A stretch of DNA of 64,000 nt from Streptomyces sp. SPB162. GTDB taxonomy: Bacteria; Actinomycetota; Actinomycetes; Streptomycetales; Streptomycetaceae. The notes under the pieces were generated by a model. It was not told the DNA's origin. It did no database searches and saw only the letters and a program-made list of their open reading frames with translations. Both the position numbers and the translations under genes were made by a program. Shown here in pieces: positions 42,747 through 51,051 of this stretch (position 1 is the stretch's first letter; the number at the start of each line of letters is the position of its first letter). The stretch spans positions 1,202,501 to 1,266,500 of the forward strand of contig NZ_JAQFII010000001.1 in assembly GCF_029504575.1 (NCBI RefSeq). The letters run 5' to 3'.

Positions 42747-43468
42747 CCGCGGCACTGTACGAGTGCGTCGTGGCGCATGTGCGCACCGCACCGCTGCGGC
42801 ACGCCTTCCGGCACCGTACGTACCTGTGGCTGGTCGACGTGGACGCGCTGCCCCGACTGCCGCGCCCACTGCGTCCGCTGGCCCGTTTCGAGGCGCGCGA
42901 CCACTTCGGCGGCGGGGCGCCGAGCATCCGGGCGGGGCTCGACCGCTTCCTCGCGGCGAACGGGGTGGAGCGGCCCGGCGGGCGGGTGCTGATGCTCACC
43001 GCGGCGCGGGTGTTCGGCCATGTCTTCAACCCGTTGACCGTCTACTGGTGCCACCGCTCCGACGGTTCGACGGAGTGCGTCGTCGCCGAGGTGCACAACA
43101 CCTACGGCGAACGCCACTGCTACCTGCTGCGGCCCGATGCCGAGGGCCGGGCGGGTACCGCGAAGGAGTTCTACGTCTCGCCGTTCTTCCCGGTGGACGG
43201 CGCGTACCGCATGCGGCTGCCGGAGCCCGGCGCGCGGCTCGACCTGACGGTCCATCTGGAACGCTCCGGCACCCGGCCGTTCACCGCGACGCTGCGGGGT
43301 GAACGGCGCCCCGCGACCACCGCGGGCCTGCTGCGGACGGCCCTGCGGCACCCGTGGCCGACCGCGGCCGTCTCCGTGCTCATCCGGCTGCACGGCGTCC
43401 TGTTGTACCTGCGCGGCCTGCCCGTGCGGCCCCGTATCCCGCACCGACCCCAGGAGGGTGTGCAGTGA
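42743..43468 (+). CDS. DUF1365 family protein (lipid operon gene 2)
   Basis: A 241-residue DUF1365 protein. LYECVVAHVRTAPLRHAFRHRTYLWLVDVDALP, FNPLTVYWCHRSDGSTECVVAEVHNTYGERHCYLL and KEFYVSPFFPVDGAYRMRLPEPG are family hallmarks. Function is not proven. Members are consistently found in operons with CFA-like methyltransferases and this FAD oxidoreductase, so a step on a fatty-acyl chain is inferred. The GTG start overlaps the previous stop by 4 bp, and the next gene's GTG overlaps its own stop by 4 bp. Confidence 0.85.
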   Translation: MTAALYECVVAHVRTAPLRHAFRHRTYLWLVDVDALPRLPRPLRPLARFEARDHFGGGAPSIRAGLDRFLAANGVERPGGRVLMLTAARVFGHVFNPLTVYWCHRSDGSTECVVAEVHNTYGERHCYLLRPDAEGRAGTAKEFYVSPFFPVDGAYRMRLPEPGARLDLTVHLERSGTRPFTATLRGERRPATTAGLLRTALRHPWPTAAVSVLIRLHGVLLYLRGLPVRPRIPHRPQEGVQ

Positions 43469-44811
43469 CTGCGCCCGTCTTTCGTCCGACCGCCGCCCGT
43501 ACGACCGTTCCCCGTCCGCCGACGGCCCGCGTGCCCGCGGCCCGCGGTCTGCCGGTGGACGCGGAACGGTGGCCCGACATCGTCCGGGTGCCCGGCGCTC
43601 CGGTCCGCGCGGCCGTCGCCGAGCGCCTGGTACGGCGGGCGCTGGCCGGCCTGCCGCTGCGCCTTGGCCTGCCGGGCCGCGCCCCCGAGGGGTCACCGGA
43701 CGCGGACACCCCGCTGCTGCGGGTGCACCGGCCCGGCCCCTTCTTCGCCCGGATAGGCGCATCAGGACTCGTCGGTTTCGGCGAGTCGTACATGGCGGGC
43801 GAATGGGACTCCGACGACCTGGTCGGGGTGCTCACCGTGCTCGCCTCGCACGTCGGGTCCCTCGTCCCGGCCCCGCTGCAGCGGCTGCGCGGCGCCTGGG
43901 CGCTGCGCAAGCCGTCGGCCCAGCGCAACACGGTCGCGGGGGCGCGCGGCAACATCAGCCGCCACTACGACCTGTCGAACGACCTGTTCGCACTCTTCCT
44001 GGACAGGACCATGACGTATTCGGCGGCCCTGTTCCCACCGGACGGAGCACCCGCCGACGCCCGGTCCCCCGAGGGGGACGAGCCGCTGACCGTGGCCCAG
44101 CACCGCAAGATCGACCGGCTGCTGGACCTCGCTTCCGTCGGACCCGGCACCCGGCTGCTGGAGATCGGCACCGGGTGGGGCGAGCTGGCGCTGCGGGCGG
44201 CGCGACGCGGCGCGGAGGTGGTGACGGTGACCCTGTCGCGGGAGCAGCGCGAGCTGGCCCGGCTGCGGATCCGCGAGGCGGGGTACGAGGACCGGGTGAC
44301 AGTACTGCTGCTGGACTACCGGCAGGTCCACGGCGAGTACGACGCCGTGGTCAGCGTGGAGATGGTCGAGGCGGTCGGCGAGGAGTTCTGGCCGGTGTAC
44401 TTCCGCGCGCTGGAACGGCTGCTGGCCCCCGGTGGGCGGATCGCACTGCAGGCCATCACCATGCCGCACGAACGGCTGCTGGCCTCCCGGCGCACCTTCA
44501 CCTGGATCCAGAAGTACATCTTCCCCGGCGGTCTGCTGCCCTCGGTCACCGCCGTCGAGCAGGTCCTGGCCCGCCACACGGGGTTGCGGATCACCCAGGA
44601 CACCGGGTTCGGGCCGCACTACGCCCGGACGCTGCAGCTGTGGCGCGAGCGCTTCACCGAGCGGGCCGCCGAGGTGACGGACCTGGGGTTCGACGAGACC
44701 TTCCGGCGGATGTGGACCTTCTACCTGGCCTACTCCGAGGCCGGGTTCCGGTCCGGCTACCTGGATGTGCGCCAGCTGCTGCTGACGCGCGGCGCGGAAG
44801 GCATCCGATGA
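43465..44811 (+). CDS. Cyclopropane-fatty-acid synthase family SAM methyltransferase (lipid operon gene 3)
   Basis: A 448-residue member of the mycolic acid/CFA synthase family. The N-terminal domain ends with FGESYMAGEWDSDDLVGVLTVLA, and NISRHYDLSNDLFALFLDRTMTYSAA is the acidic-lipid-binding start of the catalytic domain. SAM motif I is LLEIGTGWGELALRAARRGAEVV; VVSVEMVEAVGEEFWPVYFRALERLLAPGG and FTWIQKYIFPGG follow. It adds a methyl or methylene group from SAM to an unsaturated acyl chain of a phospholipid. AGGAGG lies before the GTG start. Confidence 0.93.
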   Translation: MTAPVFRPTAARTTVPRPPTARVPAARGLPVDAERWPDIVRVPGAPVRAAVAERLVRRALAGLPLRLGLPGRAPEGSPDADTPLLRVHRPGPFFARIGASGLVGFGESYMAGEWDSDDLVGVLTVLASHVGSLVPAPLQRLRGAWALRKPSAQRNTVAGARGNISRHYDLSNDLFALFLDRTMTYSAALFPPDGAPADARSPEGDEPLTVAQHRKIDRLLDLASVGPGTRLLEIGTGWGELALRAARRGAEVVTVTLSREQRELARLRIREAGYEDRVTVLLLDYRQVHGEYDAVVSVEMVEAVGEEFWPVYFRALERLLAPGGRIALQAITMPHERLLASRRTFTWIQKYIFPGGLLPSVTAVEQVLARHTGLRITQDTGFGPHYARTLQLWRERFTERAAEVTDLGFDETFRRMWTFYLAYSEAGFRSGYLDVRQLLLTRGAEGIR

Positions 44812-45611
44812 ACGAATTCCCATGGGGCGACTTCGCCACCGGCCTCGCGGCCTCGGCCGGCGCGGCGCTGGCGGTGCTCCTCACGGCCTTCGCCGTCGGC
44901 GCGGCGAAGGGCCTGCACCGCGTCGTGGACGTGGCCTGGGGGACGGCCTTCGCCGCGGTGGCGGCCGTCTCGTACGCGCTGTCCGCGGGCCACGGGGACG
45001 AGGCCCGGCGGCTGCTGGTCCTGATCGCGACGACTGCCTGGGGGCTGCGGCTGTCCGTGCACATCGGCGTGCGCGGCTGGGGCCACGGCGAGGATCCGCG
45101 CTACGGGCGGATGCTGTCGCGCGCGCCCGGTAGCCGCAACCTGTACGCGCTGCGCATGGTCTACCTGCTGCAGGCGGTACTGGTGTGGGTGGTCGCCCTC
45201 CCCGTCCAGTTCGCCATGTACGTGCCCGGCGCGCTCAACGGGTTCGCGTCGGTGGGCGTGGCGCTGTGGCTGGTGGGGTTCTTCTTCGAATCCGTCGGCG
45301 ACTTCCAGCTCGCCCGCTTCAAGCGGGATCCGGCCCACCGCGGCGCGATCATGGACCGCGGGCTGTGGAGCTGGACGCGGCACCCCAACTACTTCGGCGA
45401 CTTCTGTGTCTGGTGGGGACTGTTCCTGCTCGCCTGCTCGACCCCGCTCGCGGCCGTCACGCTGGTGTCGCCGCTGGTCATGAGCTTCCTGTTGATCCGC
45501 GGGAGCGGCAAGCCGACGCTGGAGCGACATATGGCGCGCCGTCCGGGATTCGCCGAGTACACCACCCGGACCAGTGGTTTCTTCCCCCGGCCGCCACGTC
45601 ACCGCTCCTGA
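44808..45611 (+). CDS. DUF1295 (steroid 5-alpha reductase C-terminal-like) membrane protein (lipid operon gene 4)
   Basis: A 267-residue membrane protein with about six hydrophobic segments. GLWSWTRHPNYFGDFCVWWGLFLLA is the highly conserved C-terminal active-site-like motif shared by the steroid 5-alpha-reductase/isoprenylcysteine methyltransferase superfamily, and FFFESVGDFQLARFKRDP precedes it. It is proposed to reduce or otherwise modify the lipid double bond generated in this operon. Its start overlaps the methyltransferase stop by 4 bp. A terminator hairpin follows at 45648. Confidence 0.88.
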   Translation: MNEFPWGDFATGLAASAGAALAVLLTAFAVGAAKGLHRVVDVAWGTAFAAVAAVSYALSAGHGDEARRLLVLIATTAWGLRLSVHIGVRGWGHGEDPRYGRMLSRAPGSRNLYALRMVYLLQAVLVWVVALPVQFAMYVPGALNGFASVGVALWLVGFFFESVGDFQLARFKRDPAHRGAIMDRGLWSWTRHPNYFGDFCVWWGLFLLACSTPLAAVTLVSPLVMSFLLIRGSGKPTLERHMARRPGFAEYTTRTSGFFPRPPRHRS

Positions 45612-45647
45612 GCGGCTTCGGCCGCCCGCGCGCTGTGACCGGGTCGA

Positions 45648-45676
45648 CGCCCGGCGGTCCCCCGCGCCGCCGGGCG
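45648..45676 (+). terminator. Terminator hairpin after the lipid operon
   Basis: 10-bp arms (45648-45657 and 45667-45676) around 9 nt; GC-rich and downstream of the DUF1295 stop. Confidence 0.55.
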
Positions 45677-45724
45677 CCGATCCAGGCCCCCGTTCCCCGC
45701 GTAGCCGCGTAGGCTCGCGGGGGT

Positions 45725-45758
45725 GCGTTGAGTATATTGGCTGTGAGCCAGTCAACGC
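45725..45758 (+). promoter_or_regulatory. TetR operator candidate
   Basis: Inner inverted repeat TGGCT (45738-45742) / AGCCA (45746-45750) and outer GCGTTGA (45725-45731) / TCAACGC (45752-45758), the latter not quite concentric. It lies just upstream of the TetR gene start at 45770, so autoregulation is likely. Confidence 0.5.
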
Positions 45759-45769
45759 AGGAGTAAAGC

Positions 45770-46420
45770 ATGTCTCCCCGAAGCGCATCGGTCAATGAAG
45801 AGATGCGGCGGCGTTCCCGGGAACGGCTCCTGCAGGCGACGGTGGAGCTGATCGAGGAACGCGGCTACGAGGCCACCACCCTCGCCGACATCGCCGACCG
45901 GGCGGGTTCCGCCCGCGGTCTGGTGTCGTACTACTTTCCGGGAAAGCGCCAGCTCGTGCAGTCCGCGGTGCACCGCCTGATGCATCTGGAGCTGGCCGCC
46001 GCGCTGGAGCGGGAGCCGCGCACCGAGGACGGCCGGGAGCGGATGGCGCGGGCCATCGACGCGATCCTGGGCCTCACCCAGACACACACGAAATTGATGC
46101 GCACGCATATGGCGTCGATCCTCGAGGGCGAGGGCTTCATCCAGTGTGCCGAGCAGCAGCGGCTCGCGGCACTGTTGGAGAACACGGTCGTCCGCTGGGG
46201 CGCGGAGGATCCGGGGGCGGAGTACCCGATGCTGCGCGCGCTGCTGATGGGCGCGGTGGTCGCGCTCCTGGTGCCGGGCGTGCCGATGCCGCTGCCCCGG
46301 CTGCGGGCCGAGCTGTTCACGCGGTACGGGCTGGACTGGGAGCTGGGCGTTCCCCCGCCCGTCGACGGTCCCGGGGCAACGGCGGTCGGCCGCCGCCCGG
46401 TGCGCTCACCGCGGCACTGA
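45770..46420 (+). CDS. TetR/AcrR family transcriptional regulator
   Basis: A 216-residue regulator. HTH: LLQATVELIEERGYEATTLADIADRAGSARGLVSYYFPGKRQLVQSAV (about residues 18-65). The C-terminal ligand domain has ALERE and LTQTHTKLMRTHMASILEGEGF. It follows the lipid operon (with an intervening terminator) and precedes the FprA-type reductase gene. Its likely target is itself plus one of these neighbours; the ligand is unknown. A GGAG ribosome-binding site precedes ATG 45770. Confidence 0.92.
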   Translation: MSPRSASVNEEMRRRSRERLLQATVELIEERGYEATTLADIADRAGSARGLVSYYFPGKRQLVQSAVHRLMHLELAAALEREPRTEDGRERMARAIDAILGLTQTHTKLMRTHMASILEGEGFIQCAEQQRLAALLENTVVRWGAEDPGAEYPMLRALLMGAVVALLVPGVPMPLPRLRAELFTRYGLDWELGVPPPVDGPGATAVGRRPVRSPRH

Positions 46421-46509
46421 GGCGGCGCCCGCGGCTCCGGGGACGGCGCGCGCCCTCCCGCAACGCGATGCGATGGCGCATGCTGGGCGTAGGCGGAAGG
46501 AGCCAGCTT

Positions 46510-47850
46510 GTGCTTCGTGTCGCAGTAGTCGGTTCAGGTCCCAGTGGTGTGTACGTGGCCGAGGCGCTCACCCGGCAGACCTCCGTGCCCGATGTGGCGG
46601 TGGACGTCCTCGACCGGCTGCCGTGCCCGTACGGCCTGGTGCGCTACGGAGTGGCGCCGGACCACGAGAAGATCAAGTCTCTGCAGGGCAATCTGCGGCA
46701 GGTGCTGGAGGACCCGCGGGTGCGCTTCCTCGGCAACGTCGAGGTGGGCCCCGGGCTCGGCCCGGAGCAACTCGGCGAGCTGTACCACGCGGTGGTCTAC
46801 TGCTTCGGCGCCGCCGCCGACCGGCGGCTGGGCGTCCCGGGCGAGGATCTGCCCGGCAGTTACTCCGCCACCCGGTTCGTCTCCTGGTACAGCGCCCATC
46901 CGGACGAGCCGCCGGAGGGGTTCGCGCTGCTCGCCCGGTCCGCCGTGGTGATCGGGGTCGGCAATGTCGCGGTCGACGTGGCCCGCGTCCTGGCGCGCGG
47001 CGCGGACGAGTTGCGGCACACCGACATCCCGCAGTCGGCGCTCACGGCCCTGGACTCCAGCCAGGTCACCGATGTGCACATGGTGGGGCGGCGCGGTCCC
47101 TCGCAGGCGAAGTTCACCACCAAGGAGCTGCGCGAGCTGGGCGGACTGTCCGGCGCCGATGTCATCGTGCACGCCGACGAGTTGGCACTCGATCCCGGGT
47201 ACGCCGATCCCTCCGGGCTGTCGACCGCGGCCCGGCGCAATGTCGAGGTGCTGCGGGAGTGGACGACGCGGGTCCCGCAGGGCCGGCCGCGCCGGATCCA
47301 CCTGCGGTTCTTCCTGCGCCCGGCCGAACTCCTCGGCGACGGGCGGGTGTCGGGCGTCCGTTTCGAGCGGACGGTCCCCGACGGGCTCGGCGGCGTGCGC
47401 GGGACGGGGCAGCTGGAGGAGATCGGGGCGCAGCTCGTTCTGCGGTCGGTGGGGTACCAGGGCGTGCCGCTGCCGGGCCTGCCGTTCGACGAGCGGCAGG
47501 CGGTGGTGCCGAACGACGGCGGTCGGGTGCTGCGGGACGGGGTGCCGTCACCCGGCGAGTACGTCGCCGGGTGGATCAAGCGCGGGCCGACCGGGGTGAT
47601 CGGCACCAACCGGCCCTGCGCCAAGCAGACCGTGGCGGCGCTCCTCGAGGACGCGCCGCGGCTGCTGGCCAGATCACTTCCCCGCGATCCGCTGGAGGCG
47701 CTGCGGTCGGGCGGCGGAGATCCGGTGGCGTGGCCGGGCTGGTTGTCGATCGAGGCCGCAGAGATGGCGCTCGGCCGGTCGCTCGACCGGGGCACCGTCA
47801 AGATCCAGGCCTGGGAGCGGCTACTGGCCGCCGCGCGGCCGGCCGGCTGA
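46510..47850 (+). CDS. FprA-type ferredoxin/adrenodoxin reductase-like FAD oxidoreductase (copy 1)
   Basis: A 446-residue reductase. LRVAVVGSGPSGVYVAEALT is the FAD motif, LPCPYGLVRYGVAPDHEKIKSLQ the conserved post-FAD segment, and AVVIGVGNVAVDVARVLARGA the NADP motif. The C-terminal GWIKRGPTGVIGTNRPCAKQT is an FprA hallmark. It transfers electrons from NADPH to ferredoxin-like acceptors, for example for P450 enzymes. GTG 46510 has AAGGAG 8 nt before it. A second FprA-type gene lies at 59720. This copy has no iron box that I can see. Confidence 0.92.
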   Translation: MLRVAVVGSGPSGVYVAEALTRQTSVPDVAVDVLDRLPCPYGLVRYGVAPDHEKIKSLQGNLRQVLEDPRVRFLGNVEVGPGLGPEQLGELYHAVVYCFGAAADRRLGVPGEDLPGSYSATRFVSWYSAHPDEPPEGFALLARSAVVIGVGNVAVDVARVLARGADELRHTDIPQSALTALDSSQVTDVHMVGRRGPSQAKFTTKELRELGGLSGADVIVHADELALDPGYADPSGLSTAARRNVEVLREWTTRVPQGRPRRIHLRFFLRPAELLGDGRVSGVRFERTVPDGLGGVRGTGQLEEIGAQLVLRSVGYQGVPLPGLPFDERQAVVPNDGGRVLRDGVPSPGEYVAGWIKRGPTGVIGTNRPCAKQTVAALLEDAPRLLARSLPRDPLEALRSGGGDPVAWPGWLSIEAAEMALGRSLDRGTVKIQAWERLLAAARPAG

Positions 47851-47857
47851 GCCTTCC

Positions 47858-47980
47858 GTCGTCCTCAGCGGTGGGCGGCTTTCCTCAGCGGTGGGCGGCT
47901 TTCCTCAGCGGTGGGCGGCTTTCCTCACCGGTGATCGGCTTTCTTCACCGGTGATCGGCTTTCTTCACCGGTGGGCGGCC
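47858..47980. repeat. 20-bp tandem repeat, six copies
   Basis: Units of CCTCAGCGGTGGGCGGCTTT: three identical, then CCTCACCGGTGATCGGCTTT, CTTCACCGGTGATCGGCTTT and a partial CTTCACCGGTGGGCGGCC. No spacers, so it is not CRISPR. The last copy contains the 3' end of the ArsR-type gene (stop near 47965), so array length changes could alter that protein's end. Confidence 0.9.
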
Positions 47981-48336
47981 GGGCCCCCGCCGAGCCGCGC
48001 GCACTGCCCGTCGAGCGCGGCCAGCACGGTGTCCAGGAGACCGGGGAAGAGCGCGTCCAGATCCTCGCGGCGCAGGCCGCTCATCTTGGACGTGCCCCGG
48101 TAGTTCTGCTCGATGACACCGGCCTCGCGCAGCACCCGGAAGTGGTGCGTGGTGGTGGACTTGCTGACCGGCAGCACGACCTCGGAGCAGGCCAGCTCCG
48201 TCTCGGCGACGGCCAGGGTGTGCACCACGTGCAGTCGCATGGGGTCGGAGAGCGCGTGCAGCACGCCCTCGAGGCGGATGGCCGCGCGCTCCGGGTGCTC
48301 CAACGCGCGGACGGTGGGGGCGGTCTGCGGTGTCAT
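47965..48336 (-). CDS. ArsR-type winged-helix repressor
   Basis: A 123-residue regulator. LEGVLHALSDPMRLHVVHTLAVAETELACSEVVLPVSKSTTTHHFRVLREAGVIEQNYRGTSKMSGLRREDLDALFPG is the canonical ArsR HTH and wing. There is no metal CxCxxC site, so it is a redox/ligand-responsive type. The start at 48336 (MTPQTAP) gives normal length. It is divergent from the old-yellow-enzyme gene, with two identical-spacing palindromes between, indicating repression of both. Confidence 0.92.
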   Translation of the reverse strand: MTPQTAPTVRALEHPERAAIRLEGVLHALSDPMRLHVVHTLAVAETELACSEVVLPVSKSTTTHHFRVLREAGVIEQNYRGTSKMSGLRREDLDALFPGLLDTVLAALDGQCARLGGGPAAHR

Positions 48337-48346
48337 GGCTCCATAG

Positions 48347-48396
48347 TACGAGGCCTCTCGTAGTTTGACATCAACCGTAGTACGATGCCTATCGTA
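48347..48396. promoter_or_regulatory. Two ArsR-type operators
   Basis: Palindromes TACGAGGCCTCTCGTA (48347-48362) and TACGATGCCTATCGTA (48381-48396) share the consensus TACGA[G/T]GCCT[C/A]TCGTA and the same 4-bp centre, 34 bp apart. They lie between the divergent ArsR and reductase genes. Confidence 0.85.
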
Positions 48397-48452
48397 GAAG
48401 GCGGCCGGTGAAGCGATCCGGCGACCCCCACGACTATGACGAGGAGAGCGTC

Positions 48453-49544
48453 GTGAGCGCACTGTTCGAGCCCTACACCCTGCGGTCCCTGACGATCCCG
48501 AACCGCGTGTGGATGGCGCCGATGTGCCAATACAGCGCACCGGTCGACGGCCCGGAGCAGGGCGTGCCGCAGGACTGGCACTTCGCGCACCTCGCCGCAC
48601 GGGCGACCGGCGGCACCGGCCTGATCCTCACCGAGGCGACGGCCGTCAGCCCGGAGGGCCGGATCAGCCCGGCCGACCTCGGCCTGTGGAACGACCGGCA
48701 GCAGGAGGCGTTCGGCCGCATCACCACCTTCCTCAAGGAGCAGGGGACCGTCCCCGGGATCCAGCTCGCCCATGCCGGTCGGAAAGCATCGACGGACCGG
48801 CCCTGGCGCGGCGGCGGCCCCGTCGGCACGGAGGACCACGGCTGGCAGCCCGCCGGCCCGAGCCCAGCGCCGTTCGCCGACGGGTACTCCGTACCCCGGG
48901 AGCTGACGACCGGGCAGATCGCGGAGATCATCGCCGCGTTCGCGGACTCGGCCCGGCGGGCGCTCGCGGCCGGCTTCCAGGTCGTCGAGGTGCACGGCGC
49001 CCACGGCTACCTGATCCACGAGTTCCTCTCCCCGCACAGCAACCACCGCACCGACGAGTACGGCGGCAGCTTCGAGAACCGGATCCGCCTCGCGCTGGAG
49101 GTCGTCGACGCGGTGCGCGCGGTGTGGCCGGCGGACCTGCCGGTCTTCTTCCGGGTCTCCGCGACCGACTGGCTGACGGAGAACGGCGAGGGCGAGGGCT
49201 GGACCGCCGACGAGACCGTCCGACTGGCGAAGGAGCTGCGCTCCCACGGCGTCGACCTGCTCGACGTCTCGACCGGCGGCAACGTCCCCAAGGCCCGGAT
49301 CCCGACCGGCCCCGGCTACCAGGTGTCCTTCGCCGAGCGGGTCAGGACCGAGACCGACCTGCCGGTGGCCGCGGTCGGCATGATCACCGATGCCGCACAG
49401 GCCGAGGAGATCGTCGCAACCGGCCGCGCGGACGCCGTCCTGCTCGGCCGCGAACTGCTGCGCGACCCGCACTGGGCGCTGCGCGCGGCGCGGGAACTGG
49501 GCGCGGACTCCCGTGTCCCCGACCAGTACGGATGGGCAATCTGA
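48453..49544 (+). CDS. Old-yellow-enzyme type NADH:flavin oxidoreductase (YqjM-like)
   Basis: A 363-residue FMN ene-reductase. NRVWMAPMCQYSAPVDGPEQGVPQDWHFAHLAARATGG has the OYE active-site Cys in MCQYS. QLAHAGRKAS, FQVVEVHGAHGYLIHEFLSPHSNHRTDEYGGSFENRIRL and VPDQYGWAI are the standard segments. It reduces activated alkenes, such as electrophilic unsaturated compounds. GTG 48453 with GAGGAGAG upstream is preferred over ATG 48408. The adjacent ArsR, with a likely redox/electrophile response, suggests induction by reactive enones or quinones. Confidence 0.93.
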   Translation: MSALFEPYTLRSLTIPNRVWMAPMCQYSAPVDGPEQGVPQDWHFAHLAARATGGTGLILTEATAVSPEGRISPADLGLWNDRQQEAFGRITTFLKEQGTVPGIQLAHAGRKASTDRPWRGGGPVGTEDHGWQPAGPSPAPFADGYSVPRELTTGQIAEIIAAFADSARRALAAGFQVVEVHGAHGYLIHEFLSPHSNHRTDEYGGSFENRIRLALEVVDAVRAVWPADLPVFFRVSATDWLTENGEGEGWTADETVRLAKELRSHGVDLLDVSTGGNVPKARIPTGPGYQVSFAERVRTETDLPVAAVGMITDAAQAEEIVATGRADAVLLGRELLRDPHWALRAARELGADSRVPDQYGWAI

Positions 49545-49580
49545 GAGCTGCGCCGAAGCGGCTCGGGGGCTGGGGCGGCG

Positions 49581-49789
49581 CTACGGGACGACCGGGTCCA
49601 CGGAGCCGCCGCCGACCCGGAGCGCGCCGCCGGTGGTGGCGGACGCCTGCGGCGAGCCGAGGTAGACGACCATGTTGGCTGTCTCCTCGGGCAGGCCCCG
49701 GCGCGCGCCGGCCCGGTCGCGATGACCGCCCCGATGCCCCGCGTCGACCCCGTTGCCAGGGCGGCCTTTCCGGTGCGGTCGATGCGCAC
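49581..49789 (-). pseudogene. SDR-family reductase, internally deleted remnant
   Basis: From the GTG at 49789, the frame gives VRIDRTGKAALATGSTRGIG, the nucleotide-binding start of a short-chain dehydrogenase (with TGSTRGIG). Shortly after, the frame breaks into a sequence whose other frame reads LPEETANMVVYLGSPQASAT then TGGALRVGGGSVDPVVP and stops at 49581, the C-terminal signature of the same family. About 500-600 bp of the middle, including the catalytic Tyr-Lys, are missing. It is non-functional. Confidence 0.8.
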
Positions 49790-49943
49790 GACGCGGGCCC
49801 GTTCGGTAGATCGCCGGGATGGATCGCCCGGTAGATCACCGAAGCCCGGGAAGGGGGCGCGGGACGCGGCGCGGGGGCCATTGTCAGTGGCGGGGTGTTG
49901 AATCTGTGACGTCGGACACATTCCATCCTGGAGGCGGCGTGCC

Positions 49944-51032
49944 ATGAACGACGTACTGCTCGCGGTGGGCACTCAGAAGGGCCTGTTCCTCGGGCGCGGG
50001 AACGGCCGCGGGGGGTGGGAGTTCAGCGGCCCGCACTTCCCCATGCAGGCGGTGTACTCCATCGGCATCGACACCCGCCGCGACGCCCCCCGCCTGCTGG
50101 TCGGGGCGGACAGCTCGCACTGGGGGCCCTCGGTCTTCCGCTCCGACGACCTGGGGGCGAGCTGGCACGAGCCCGCCAGGCCCGCCGTGAAATTCCCCGC
50201 GGACACCGGCACGTCCCTGGAGCGCGTGTGGCAGCTGCATCCGGCCGGGCCCGCCGCTCCCGACGTGGTGTACGCGGGCACCCAGCCGGGCGCGCTGTTC
50301 CGCTCCGAGGACGGCGGGGAGAGTTTCGCCTTCGTCCGCAGCCTGTGGGAGCACCCGCAACGGGCCGAGTGGAACGCGGGGTTCGGCGGCCAGGCGGTGC
50401 ACACCGTGGTGACGGATCCGCGCAACGCCGACGCGGTGACCGTCGCGGTGTCCACCGGCGGGGTCTACCGCTCGCTGGACGGCGGGGCGAGCTGGACACC
50501 GTCCAACACCGGGGTGCAGTGCACCTTCCAGCCCGACCGGTTCCCGGAGTTCGGCCAGTGCGTGCACAAGATCGCGCAGGACGCCGAGGACCCGGACCGG
50601 CTCTACCTGCAGAACCACGGCGGGGTCTACCGCAGTGACGACGCGGGTGCGAAGTGGTCGGCGATCGACGCCGGCCTGCCCGCCGACTTCGGCTTCACCA
50701 TCGCCACCCATCCGCGCCGCGGCGGCGTCGCCTACGTCTTCCCGCTCACCGCGGACGCCCACCGACTGCCGCCCGACCTCCGCTGTCGGGTCTTCAGGAC
50801 CGAGGACGCGGGCGGGACGTGGGCCCCGCTGTCCGAGGGGCTGCCGCAGGAGCCGCACTACGGCGCCGTGCTGCGGGACGCGCTGTGTCTGGACGACGCG
50901 GATCCGGCAGGCGTGTACTTCGGCAACCGCAACGGCGAGGTGTACGCCAGCGCGGACGAGGGCGACAGCTGGCAGCTCGCCGTCTCCCATCTGCCCGACG
51001 TCCTCTGCGTGCGTGCGGCCGTCCTCGGTTGA
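49944..51032 (+). CDS. Asp-box (BNR-like) beta-propeller protein
   Basis: A 362-residue protein made of sialidase-like Asp-box blades: SDDLGASWHE, SEDGGESFAF, SLDGGASWTP, SDDAGAKWSA, TEDAGGTWAP and SADEGDSWQL, all of the SxDxGxxW type. There is no signal peptide, so it is cytosolic. The fold is a six- or seven-bladed propeller, often annotated as WD40/YVTN/BNR-repeat or exo-alpha-sialidase-like. The enzymatic role is unknown; there is no sialidase Arg triad that I can identify. ATG 49944 is preceded by GGAGGCGG. Confidence 0.8.
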   Translation: MNDVLLAVGTQKGLFLGRGNGRGGWEFSGPHFPMQAVYSIGIDTRRDAPRLLVGADSSHWGPSVFRSDDLGASWHEPARPAVKFPADTGTSLERVWQLHPAGPAAPDVVYAGTQPGALFRSEDGGESFAFVRSLWEHPQRAEWNAGFGGQAVHTVVTDPRNADAVTVAVSTGGVYRSLDGGASWTPSNTGVQCTFQPDRFPEFGQCVHKIAQDAEDPDRLYLQNHGGVYRSDDAGAKWSAIDAGLPADFGFTIATHPRRGGVAYVFPLTADAHRLPPDLRCRVFRTEDAGGTWAPLSEGLPQEPHYGAVLRDALCLDDADPAGVYFGNRNGEVYASADEGDSWQLAVSHLPDVLCVRAAVLG

Positions 51033-51051
51033 GCCACTAGAGTGACGGATC

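Noticed and set aside
47858..47980. CRISPR array
   Set aside because: The units are contiguous 20-bp tandem copies without unique spacers and no cas genes are nearby.
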